A stretch of DNA of 64,000 nucleotides from positions 8,069,501 to 8,133,500 of the forward strand of contig NZ_CP126980.1 in assembly GCF_030252345.1 (NCBI RefSeq). The letters run 5' to 3'. A program made the translations under genes and the position numbers. The DNA is from Actinoplanes oblitus (GTDB lineage Bacteria > Actinomycetota > Actinomycetes > Mycobacteriales > Micromonosporaceae). Below the pieces are notes generated by a model. It ran no database searches and was not told where the DNA came from. It saw only the letters and a program-made list of their open reading frames with translations. This document shows, piece by piece, positions 57,809 through 64,000 of this stretch; positions within the stretch are counted from its first letter, which is position 1, and the number at the start of each line of letters is the position of its first letter.

Positions 57809-59024
57809 GGTAAACCTCCTCGATCTGGGGGACGACGCGCGCGGCGGTGAACTCCAGGCCCCGCCGCGGGCCGGCCGCGCGCAGCCGCGCGGCGAGTTCG
57901 GTGTCGGTGAGCACCCGCAGCAGCGCGGCGTGCAGCGCGGCCACCTCGCCGGGCGGCACCAGCAGCCCGCTCTCGCCGTCGCGCACCACGTCGGTGAGCC
58001 CGCCGGCGGCCGACGCGACCAGCGGCGCACCGGCCAGCATCGCCTCCACCGCGACCTGTCCCATCCCCTCGTTCAACGACGGGACCGCCCCGGCCGCGGC
58101 GCCCCGCCAGGCCGCCATCACCTGGGCGTGTGGCACGTCGTGCCGGATCAGCACGCCGGGCGGGGGCGGCGGGGTGTCGTCGCGGCGGGTGCCGAGGCAG
58201 ACCAGGGCCGGCGCCGGTCGCGGCCCGGCCCATCCGGCGACGAGCTCGCGGTACGCGTCGAACAGCACGTGGATGCCCTTGTGCGGGCCGAGCGCCCCGA
58301 CGAACAGCAGATAGTCACCGGCCGGCAGCCAGTCCGGGCGGGGGGTCTCCCGGGCCAGCCGGTCGAGGCCGTCCGGGACCAGGCTGGACACCACCCGCAC
58401 CGGCAGGTCGCCGGGGATCCGGGCCTGCCGCAGGGCGTCGGCCACCGAGCTGGAGATGGCGGTGAGCGCGTCGATGCCCCGGTGCCGGTGGGCGTGCAGG
58501 CCGGCGGTCAGGGCCGCCGCCCGGGGCCGGCCGTACTGGGTGGACGCGCAGCTCACGCAGCGGGACAGGCGCGGGCCGGGGCACGGGCCGCCGTCCCGGG
58601 AGAAGGTCTTGCGGACGCAGGTCAGCCCGAAGTCGTGCGCGGTGTGCACGTGCGGCCGCCCCAGCCGGGTCCGGCGCAGCGGCAGGTAGCTGTACATCAG
58701 CCAGTCGTGGCTGTGCACCACGTCGAAGTGCTCGGCCCGCAGCAGCCGGGCGATGGCGGCGGTGGCCAGCGGGTCCGGCATGGTCGGGTGGAACGGCTTG
58801 CCCGGGTTCTCGTTCATGGCGGGCAGCAGCGTGTTCGCGACGCTGCGGACCCGGTGCACGCGTACCCCGTTGATCGTGTCGTGGCCGGGCGCGGCGGGTG
58901 TCGCGCAGGTCAGCACGGTGACCTCGTGGCCGCGCCGGACCAGTTCCTCGCTGCTGGTCGCGATGCTGCGTTCCAGCCCGCCGATCACCGGCGCGTACAG
59001 GTTGGACAGGTGCAGGATCTTCAT
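57786..59024 (-). CDS. Glycosyltransferase, GT4 family
   Basis: The 412-residue GT-B enzyme has MKILHLSNLYAPVIGGLERSIATSSEELVRRGHEVTVLT opening, HTAHDFGLTCVRKTF with a cysteine cluster (CPGPRLSRCVSCAS) in the N-half, LLFVGALGPHKGIHVLFDAYREL, and donor motif PSLNEGMGQVAVEAMLAGAPLVASAAGGLTDVV with both Glu residues. Retaining sugar transfer from an NDP-sugar to a lipid-linked intermediate is expected. ATG 59024 lies 10 bp after the flippase gene. Confidence 0.92.
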   Translation of the reverse strand: MKILHLSNLYAPVIGGLERSIATSSEELVRRGHEVTVLTCATPAAPGHDTINGVRVHRVRSVANTLLPAMNENPGKPFHPTMPDPLATAAIARLLRAEHFDVVHSHDWLMYSYLPLRRTRLGRPHVHTAHDFGLTCVRKTFSRDGGPCPGPRLSRCVSCASTQYGRPRAAALTAGLHAHRHRGIDALTAISSSVADALRQARIPGDLPVRVVSSLVPDGLDRLARETPRPDWLPAGDYLLFVGALGPHKGIHVLFDAYRELVAGWAGPRPAPALVCLGTRRDDTPPPPPGVLIRHDVPHAQVMAAWRGAAAGAVPSLNEGMGQVAVEAMLAGAPLVASAAGGLTDVVRDGESGLLVPPGEVAALHAALLRVLTDTELAARLRAAGPRRGLEFTAARVVPQIEEVYRACVAAS

Positions 59025-59034
59025 CGGCTCTCCC

Positions 59035-60330
59035 TCAGGCGGCGGCGGGTGGCTCGTGACGGACTCGCCCGGGACCGGCGAGCCCGCGCCGCACGACCAG
59101 GAGAAGGACCAGGACCGCGCCGGCGGACTGCCCGGCCAGCCAGGCGACGCCCGCCCCGGTCACCCCGGCGCCGGGCAGCAGCAGCCAGGTCAGCGCGAGG
59201 CAGCAGGCCGCGCGGACCGCGTTGAGCCGGCGGCAGAGCCGGAACTCGCCGCGCGAGCGCCAGTGCGCCACGGCCAGGTTGGCGACCGCGTCCGGGATCG
59301 CGGCGAGCACCAGGATCCGCAGCAGCAGGCCACCCTCGGCCGCGTAGCCGGCGCTGAACAGGCCGAGGATCCGGTCGCCGGCGCCGAGCAGCAGCGCGGC
59401 CGGGGCGCCGACCATGGCGAGCACCACCAGCGCGGCCCGGCCGAGGCCGACGCGGGCGGCGTTGGTGCGTTCCGCGTACAGCGCCGAGGCGACCGCCGGC
59501 GACACCATGAACAGCATCGACGCGGTCATCCAGGCCAGGTAGAAGTGCGCGGTGGCGCCCGCCCCGAGCCGCGCGGTGACCAGCACCGGCAGCAGCGCGG
59601 CCGGGCCGGCCTGGGTCAGGTTGATCAGGTGGTGGCCGGTCAGCGCGGCCCGCAGGTGCGGCACCTCGGTGCCGAGGCCGCGCAGCCGCAGCCGCGCGCC
59701 GGGCCGCAGCCGGCCCAGCCCGGAACTCAGGGTCGCGGCGCTGACCAGCAGGATCGGTCCGGTCCAGGAGAGCACGACGGCGCCGGCCGAGTGCGCCCCC
59801 ACGGCGAGCATCGCGGCCAGCGCACCGATCTTCCCGGCGGCCAGGACCAGGTTGCGTACGAACATCCCGTGCCCGGCCCGATGCGCCACGTAGACGTTGT
59901 CCAGCAGGGTGGTCGCGGTGACCGCGGTCGCCGCGCAGATCAGCGCCAGCGCGCCGGCCGGCCGGGCCAGGAAGCCGAAGTTCGCCACCGCCATCGGTAC
60001 CAGCACCGCGCCGGCCGTGGCGACCGCGGCGGTGGCCGCGCAGCCGGCGAGCAGGCCGCCGCCGACGATCCGGGACCAGAGGTCCGGGGCGCTGCCCGGC
60101 AGCCGCTGGATGAACATGTGCCCGGCGCCCAGGTTGGCCAGCATGCTGATCGCGGTGGCCGCCGAGATGAGCGCGGTGGCCGTGCCGACCTGCGGCTGCG
60201 GTACCGCCCGCGCGGCGAGCATCCAGTAGAGGTAGCCGAGTCCGCCGTTGGCCACCGTGGTCGCCATGATCAGCAGGCTGTTGCGGGCCAGTGAGTCGTC
60301 GAGCACCCGCCGGGTCGCGGTGATCAGCAC
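59035..60330 (-). CDS. Flippase-like polysaccharide exporter (Wzx/MATE-fold)
   Basis: The 431-residue protein has ~12 membrane helices, starting SLARNSLLIMATTVANGGLGYLYWMLAARAVPQPQVGTATALISAATAISMLANLG. This is the standard opening of oligosaccharide flippases of the MOP superfamily. It probably moves lipid-linked glycan units across the membrane. GTG 60330 overlaps the stop of the preceding gene (GTGCTGA). Confidence 0.9.
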   Translation of the reverse strand: MLITATRRVLDDSLARNSLLIMATTVANGGLGYLYWMLAARAVPQPQVGTATALISAATAISMLANLGAGHMFIQRLPGSAPDLWSRIVGGGLLAGCAATAAVATAGAVLVPMAVANFGFLARPAGALALICAATAVTATTLLDNVYVAHRAGHGMFVRNLVLAAGKIGALAAMLAVGAHSAGAVVLSWTGPILLVSAATLSSGLGRLRPGARLRLRGLGTEVPHLRAALTGHHLINLTQAGPAALLPVLVTARLGAGATAHFYLAWMTASMLFMVSPAVASALYAERTNAARVGLGRAALVVLAMVGAPAALLLGAGDRILGLFSAGYAAEGGLLLRILVLAAIPDAVANLAVAHWRSRGEFRLCRRLNAVRAACCLALTWLLLPGAGVTGAGVAWLAGQSAGAVLVLLLVVRRGLAGPGRVRHEPPAAA

Positions 60331-61139
60331 GCCGCCCGCCCCCGGACCGCGCTCGACCGGGCGTAGAAGACCGTGCCGGTGCCGCCGACGCTGATGCCGA
60401 CCGGCCGCAGGCAGCCGTCCGGGGGCAGGGGCGGCAGCTGGACGTTGAGCGCGTAGACCTTCCCGGTCACCACGGTCACGGGCCGGGCCGCGACGATGGC
60501 TCCCGCGACCCGCAGCCGCAGCCACTGGGTGGTGGTCGGCAGACCGGAATTGGTCACTCGCACCGGCACCGCCAGCCCGCGTTCCGGCACCGCCACCGGG
60601 TGCCGGATCCCGGCCGCCCAGCCGTTCAGCGCCACGGTCAGGTAGCCCGGCAGCTCCGGTCGCGCCCCGCGCTCCACGGCCCGGATCGCCACCCCGCCAC
60701 CGATCAGCGTCAGCACGATCGGCAGCAGCACTGCCGCGACGCTCCCGGGGACGGCCCACGGCTCCGGCTCGCCGGGCAGCGGCTCCCCGCGCCGGCCCGG
60801 GCCGCCCCGCCGCAGCCGGGCGGCCAGGGCCAGGCCGGTGGCGAGCAGGGCGGCACCGGCGATCAGCGGCACCGACGCGACCCGCACACCGAGCGGGTGC
60901 AGCAGCAATGCCACGGCCGGCAGGGTGAGCAGGCCGGCCAGCACGGTCAGCCCGGGCCGGACCGCCGGCAGCCCGGCCTCGGCCGGCGGTCCGGTGACCG
61001 CCCGCAGCCAGAGCTCGCCGATGGCGAGCAGCGCGACGAGACCGGCCGGCAGCAGGATCGGCCACGGCAGTCCGGCGGCCGGCAGCAAGATCGACAAGCT
61101 GGCGTACGCCACGACGAGCGGCCGCGGAATCGTTGTCAT
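60324..61139 (-). CDS. Membrane protein of unknown function in the polysaccharide operon
   Basis: This is a 271-residue protein. Five or so helices fill residues 1-160 (LVVAYASLSILLPAAGL, ILLPAGLVALLAIGEL, LTVLAGLLTLPAVALLL, and others). A C-terminal ~110-residue extracytoplasmic beta-rich domain follows (YLTVALNGWAAGIRHPVAVPERGLAVPVRVTNSG), resembling the DUF1616 C-terminal region. It overlaps both neighbours by 4-7 bp. No enzymatic motif is visible; it could stabilise export or modify the glycan. Confidence 0.75.
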   Translation of the reverse strand: MTTIPRPLVVAYASLSILLPAAGLPWPILLPAGLVALLAIGELWLRAVTGPPAEAGLPAVRPGLTVLAGLLTLPAVALLLHPLGVRVASVPLIAGAALLATGLALAARLRRGGPGRRGEPLPGEPEPWAVPGSVAAVLLPIVLTLIGGGVAIRAVERGARPELPGYLTVALNGWAAGIRHPVAVPERGLAVPVRVTNSGLPTTTQWLRLRVAGAIVAARPVTVVTGKVYALNVQLPPLPPDGCLRPVGISVGGTGTVFYARSSAVRGRAAC

Positions 61140-63184
61140 CGCCTTCCCTCGCGCCTCGGCAGCGGGTGTCCGCCGGACGACGCCGGCGGGGGCGGCAGGA
61201 CGCGCCGGCCCAGGCTGGCGAAGTCGAAGCGGTAGATCGCCAGATGCGGGCCGTCGTAGATTTTGATCAGCCAGGGCAGGGTGTCGAACTTGGTCAGCTG
61301 AGCCCTGTCGAAGGCGGGCACCCCGTCGTGGCGCAGCGGCTCGTTCGTCTCGAAGTAGATGTTGATGTCCGGCACCTGCTCGGCCATCCGCCGATCCACC
61401 ACCAGGAACTCGAACCGCCAGTCCCGCAGCTGGGCCAGCAGTTTCGCCGGCATCGGCTGTCCCGGCCGCACCCGGTACAGGTCGTAGGCCGGGAAGCTGG
61501 CCGAGCCGGTGGTCGGCTGCTGCTCGCCGTAGGAACCGAGGATCAGGCCGGAGTAGCGGTCGGCGACCAGCCGGACGCCGCGGCCCTGGGTGTCGCGCAG
61601 CCAGTGCGCGGCGGCGAGCACCTCCGGGGTGGCGGCCCGGGTGTCCGAGCCGTACACCGGCGGCCCGGGGAACCGGTAGGACGGGTTCATCCCGGCCGCG
61701 TTGTTGCCGACCAGCAGCACCGCGCAGACCGCCAGCAGCCCCGCGCCCACCACCCAGGGCCCGGCCGCGAGGGTCCCCGGCCGGCGCTCACTGTTGCTTC
61801 CGCGGCCCGGCCACCACCGTCCCGGCCGGCCGGGGAGGTGCCGGGAGCCGTCGAGCAGGGCGATCGCCAGCGGGGCGGCGGCGACGGCCAGACCCAGGTA
61901 GCTGAACGCCCAGGAGCGGCGCGCGCCCTCCGCACCGGCCGGGGTGAGGATGAGCAGGGTGGCCGGGAAATACAGGGATCCGAGCAGCAGCATCGCGGTG
62001 GTGCCGGCCCGGGTCAGCGGCTCGTCGGTGTAGCGGCGCCGCCACCACAGCGCGGCCGCGCCGAGCAGGGCGGCCAGCGCGACGGCCGGGGCGGCGTACG
62101 CCGCGTTCTGCTCCCACCACGGCAGCACCGACTGGCTGAACAGCTCCCGGCCGCCCTCCTCGCCGCCGGCCAGCCCGCTGATCTGATCCAGCGCCCGGCC
62201 CAGGTACGGGTCCAGGTAGTCACCGGTGCGCGGGGCGACCACGCCGAGCCAGGTGGCCACGATCAGCGCGGTGCCGGAGGTGAGCGCCCAGGCCACCCGG
62301 GCCGGGGTGACCAGCTCCCGGGCCGGGATCGAGTGGATCGTGGTGACCAGCGCGAGCAGGCCGAGCACCCCGGTCAGCCAGAGCGCGGTGAGGTGGTGGG
62401 TGGCGGTGGTCGCGCCGGCCAGCAGCAGGGTGAGCGCGGCCCAGCCGAACCGGGCCGGGACGGTGCCGGCCGCCATCGCGCGCAGCGCCGCCACCAGCGC
62501 CCAGACCAGGATGCCGATGGCCAGCGACTCGTAGCCGAGCTGGGTGTCGAAGAACAGGAACGAGCTGTTCAGGCTGTAACCGAGGGCCGCCGCCGCGGCG
62601 ATCCGCGGGTCCGGCCAGAGCTGGCCAGCCAGCACCGCGACGCCGAGGGTGAGCAGCACGTGCGCGGTGGTCAGCACGATCAGCGCCGCCTGCCAGATGC
62701 TCAGGCCGGTGAGCGCGGCCAGCGACGCGACGCAGGCGTGCAGGCCGGGGTAGTCGCCGATCACCCGGACGATCGGGTTCATCGCGAAGAGCCGGCCGTC
62801 GAGCAGGATCTCATGGCTTTGGCCCCAGTGCGCGTACTCGTCGTGGTAGAGCGGGCCGCTCGGGTGCCGCAGCAGTTTCGGCAGGTAGGTGAAGGCGCCG
62901 TAGCCGACCAGCACGGCCAGCCGCAGCCGCGGCGAGACGGTGCGGCGCAGCGCCCAGTAGCCGACCGGCAGGGTGAAGAGCAGCATGCCGGCCCAGAACC
63001 AGCCGAACTGCCCGCCGCTGCCCCACTCGGCCCGGTGGTAGGCGATCACGACGCAGGTCGCGCCGGCCGCACCGGCCACCGTCAGGGTGCTCGCGCACCA
63101 CGCGGCCGTGGCGAGTTCCCGGCGCGGACCGCCGGGCCGGGACCCGGTGAGTCCCGGCGCCGGCCGAGTGGTGACCGCGCTCAC
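61136..63184 (-). CDS. Multi-spanning membrane protein, likely GT-C glycosyltransferase or polymerase-like
   Basis: The 682-residue protein has ~12-13 helices and an extracytoplasmic C-terminal domain of ~180 residues (AAHWLRDTQGRGVRLVADRYSGLILGSYGEQQ...WRFEFLVVDRRMAEQVPDINIYFE). The first loop holds LYHDEYAHWGQSHEILLDGRLF, with the Asp-Glu motif typical of GT-C enzymes. TATHHLTALWLTG is another conserved-looking loop. It probably transfers a sugar from a polyprenyl donor outside the membrane. ATG 63184 overlaps the preceding stop (ATGA). Confidence 0.75.
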   Translation of the reverse strand: MSAVTTRPAPGLTGSRPGGPRRELATAAWCASTLTVAGAAGATCVVIAYHRAEWGSGGQFGWFWAGMLLFTLPVGYWALRRTVSPRLRLAVLVGYGAFTYLPKLLRHPSGPLYHDEYAHWGQSHEILLDGRLFAMNPIVRVIGDYPGLHACVASLAALTGLSIWQAALIVLTTAHVLLTLGVAVLAGQLWPDPRIAAAAALGYSLNSSFLFFDTQLGYESLAIGILVWALVAALRAMAAGTVPARFGWAALTLLLAGATTATHHLTALWLTGVLGLLALVTTIHSIPARELVTPARVAWALTSGTALIVATWLGVVAPRTGDYLDPYLGRALDQISGLAGGEEGGRELFSQSVLPWWEQNAAYAAPAVALAALLGAAALWWRRRYTDEPLTRAGTTAMLLLGSLYFPATLLILTPAGAEGARRSWAFSYLGLAVAAAPLAIALLDGSRHLPGRPGRWWPGRGSNSERRPGTLAAGPWVVGAGLLAVCAVLLVGNNAAGMNPSYRFPGPPVYGSDTRAATPEVLAAAHWLRDTQGRGVRLVADRYSGLILGSYGEQQPTTGSASFPAYDLYRVRPGQPMPAKLLAQLRDWRFEFLVVDRRMAEQVPDINIYFETNEPLRHDGVPAFDRAQLTKFDTLPWLIKIYDGPHLAIYRFDFASLGRRVLPPPPASSGGHPLPRREGRR

Positions 63185-64000
63185 CGGCCTCCCGCTCCCG
63201 CGCCGGCGGGCAGCGGCGTCCCGGTGATCGCCGCGTACACGTCGCGGGTCGCCGCTACCACGTCGGCCCAGGTCGGCAGCGGTGCCGCGGTGGCCGACCG
63301 GCCGGCCGCGACGGCGTCGCGCAGCGCGGCGGCCAGATCGGCGGTCTCCTCCGGGTCGGTCAGCCGCAGCCAGGCCGCGCTGCCGGCCAGCCCGGCCAGT
63401 TCCCGGTGGGCCGGGATCGGCGCGGCGACGGTCGGGATGCCGGCGGCCAGCGCGTCGGCCACCGTCATCCCGAACGCCTCGTGCGCCGAGGCGGAGACCG
63501 CCGCCGAGGCCCGGGCCAGGCAGCCGGCGAACGCCGCGTCGTCGAGCCGGCCGTGGAACACCACCCGGCCGGCCACCCCGAGCCGGCCGGCCAGCTGCTT
63601 GAGCGCGGACCGGGCGGGCCCGTCGCCGACCACGTCCAGCCGGTACGCCGGGCCGAGCGGGACCATCGCCCGGATCACCCGGTCCACCCGCTTGTAGTGC
63701 TCGAGCCGGCCGACGCAGAGGATGCCGTGCACCCCGGTCCGCCGGCCGGGCACCACCGGGCGCGGGTCGGTCCCGTTCGGGATCACCACGATCCGGCCGG
63801 TGGCCTCCGGGAAGTCGCGCAGCACCAGGTCGCGCTCGGCGCCGGTGACGCAGACGATCCGGCCGGCCCGGCTGACGATCCGCCGCCCGAACGGCCGGTA
63901 CATCGGGTGCAGCGCGGCACGCAGCCGGGTGTGCCCGGTCCCGTGGTAGTGCGGGGTGAAGACCAGCGGGGTGCGGTGCCGGCCGAGCGCGGCGCCGAGC
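63181..64000 (-). CDS. Glycosyltransferase, GT4 family (5' end outside window)
   Basis: The visible 273 residues begin inside the N-domain (TPHYHGTGHTRLRAALHPMY) and continue with RIVCVTGAERDLVLRDFP, VIPNGTDPRPV, ILCVGRLEHYKRVDRVIRAM and the donor motif SASAHEAFGMTVADALAAGIPTVAAPIPAHREL, with both catalytic-region Glu/Asp. The frame is open to the right edge, so the start is missing. It is the first visible gene of the operon. Confidence 0.9.
   Translation of the reverse strand, partial: LGAALGRHRTPLVFTPHYHGTGHTRLRAALHPMYRPFGRRIVSRAGRIVCVTGAERDLVLRDFPEATGRIVVIPNGTDPRPVVPGRRTGVHGILCVGRLEHYKRVDRVIRAMVPLGPAYRLDVVGDGPARSALKQLAGRLGVAGRVVFHGRLDDAAFAGCLARASAAVSASAHEAFGMTVADALAAGIPTVAAPIPAHRELAGLAGSAAWLRLTDPEETADLAAALRDAVAAGRSATAAPLPTWADVVAATRDVYAAITGTPLPAGAGAGGR

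Noticed and set aside
1..64000. tRNA or rRNA genes
   Set aside because: No cloverleaf with GGTTCGAATCC-type T arm or rRNA-like sequence was noticed on reading both strands; a tRNAscan-SE run would settle it.

Overview
The window is very GC-rich, with dense short-gap and overlapping genes, frequent GTG starts, and F420-type and mycobacterial-type families (PPOX, LLM, Acg nitroreductase, HAIR-controlled Hsp20, LigD polymerase domain). It looks like chromosome of a filamentous actinomycete, most likely a member of the Micromonosporaceae such as Actinoplanes. The genus is inferred from style and not proven. I saw no rRNA, tRNA, CRISPR or phage genes. One complete insertion sequence is present.

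Layout. 1-6.4 kb: a reverse-strand pair (NAD kinase fused to an acetyltransferase, then a receiver/FAD oxidoreductase), a HAD phosphatase, a methyltransferase with a decayed kinase-like front, the cobinamide amidohydrolase CbiZ and an Acg-type nitroreductase. 6.4-10.4 kb: three secreted peptidoglycan-acting proteins, two of them sharing an I36-type domain, followed by a membrane HTH/Ig-like protein. 10.5-16.7 kb: a sulfatase-fold membrane protein divergent from a TetR gene that leads a heterodimeric ABC exporter. 16.7-20.6 kb: a large secreted Calx-beta protein whose leader carries a good match to a class-I cyclic di-GMP riboswitch, then a 56-bp perfect palindrome. 20.6-25.9 kb: two ABC-2 exporter cassettes and a NarL-type two-component system in one direction, with a triplicated kinase/regulator junction. 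26-33 kb: RNase HI, a MarR gene, a TIGR03086 protein, an ArsR/MFS/solute-binding operon and small genes. 33.5-42.4 kb: a membrane PAS-GGDEF-EAL protein, a LigD-type polymerase, F420-type enzymes, Hsp20 under HAIR boxes and DinB behind a LexA-like box.

42.4-54.8 kb: a tandem array of seven long hairpins, a second degenerate repeat array, cobF, an IS481-family element with a clean 6-bp target duplication, an ECF41-type sigma factor with its target promoter and partner gene, and aerobic cobalamin genes: cobN behind a B12 riboswitch, with divergent cobG, cobH and fused cobIJ. With CbiZ at 5 kb, the window covers several corrin ring steps and one salvage step. 54.9-64 kb: a secreted glycoside hydrolase with a Thr/Pro repeat linker faces a six-gene polysaccharide operon (three glycosyltransferases, a flippase-like transporter and two membrane proteins), which runs off the right edge.

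The most interesting threads are: (i) cyclic di-GMP, with an effector-sensing leader on an adhesin-like gene and a turnover enzyme 15 kb away; (ii) a family of long CGGCTGG...CCAGCCG hairpins, single at 20.5 kb and in tandem after dinB; and (iii) regulatory sites that can be matched to nearby regulators (TetR, ArsR, HspR, LexA, ECF41).
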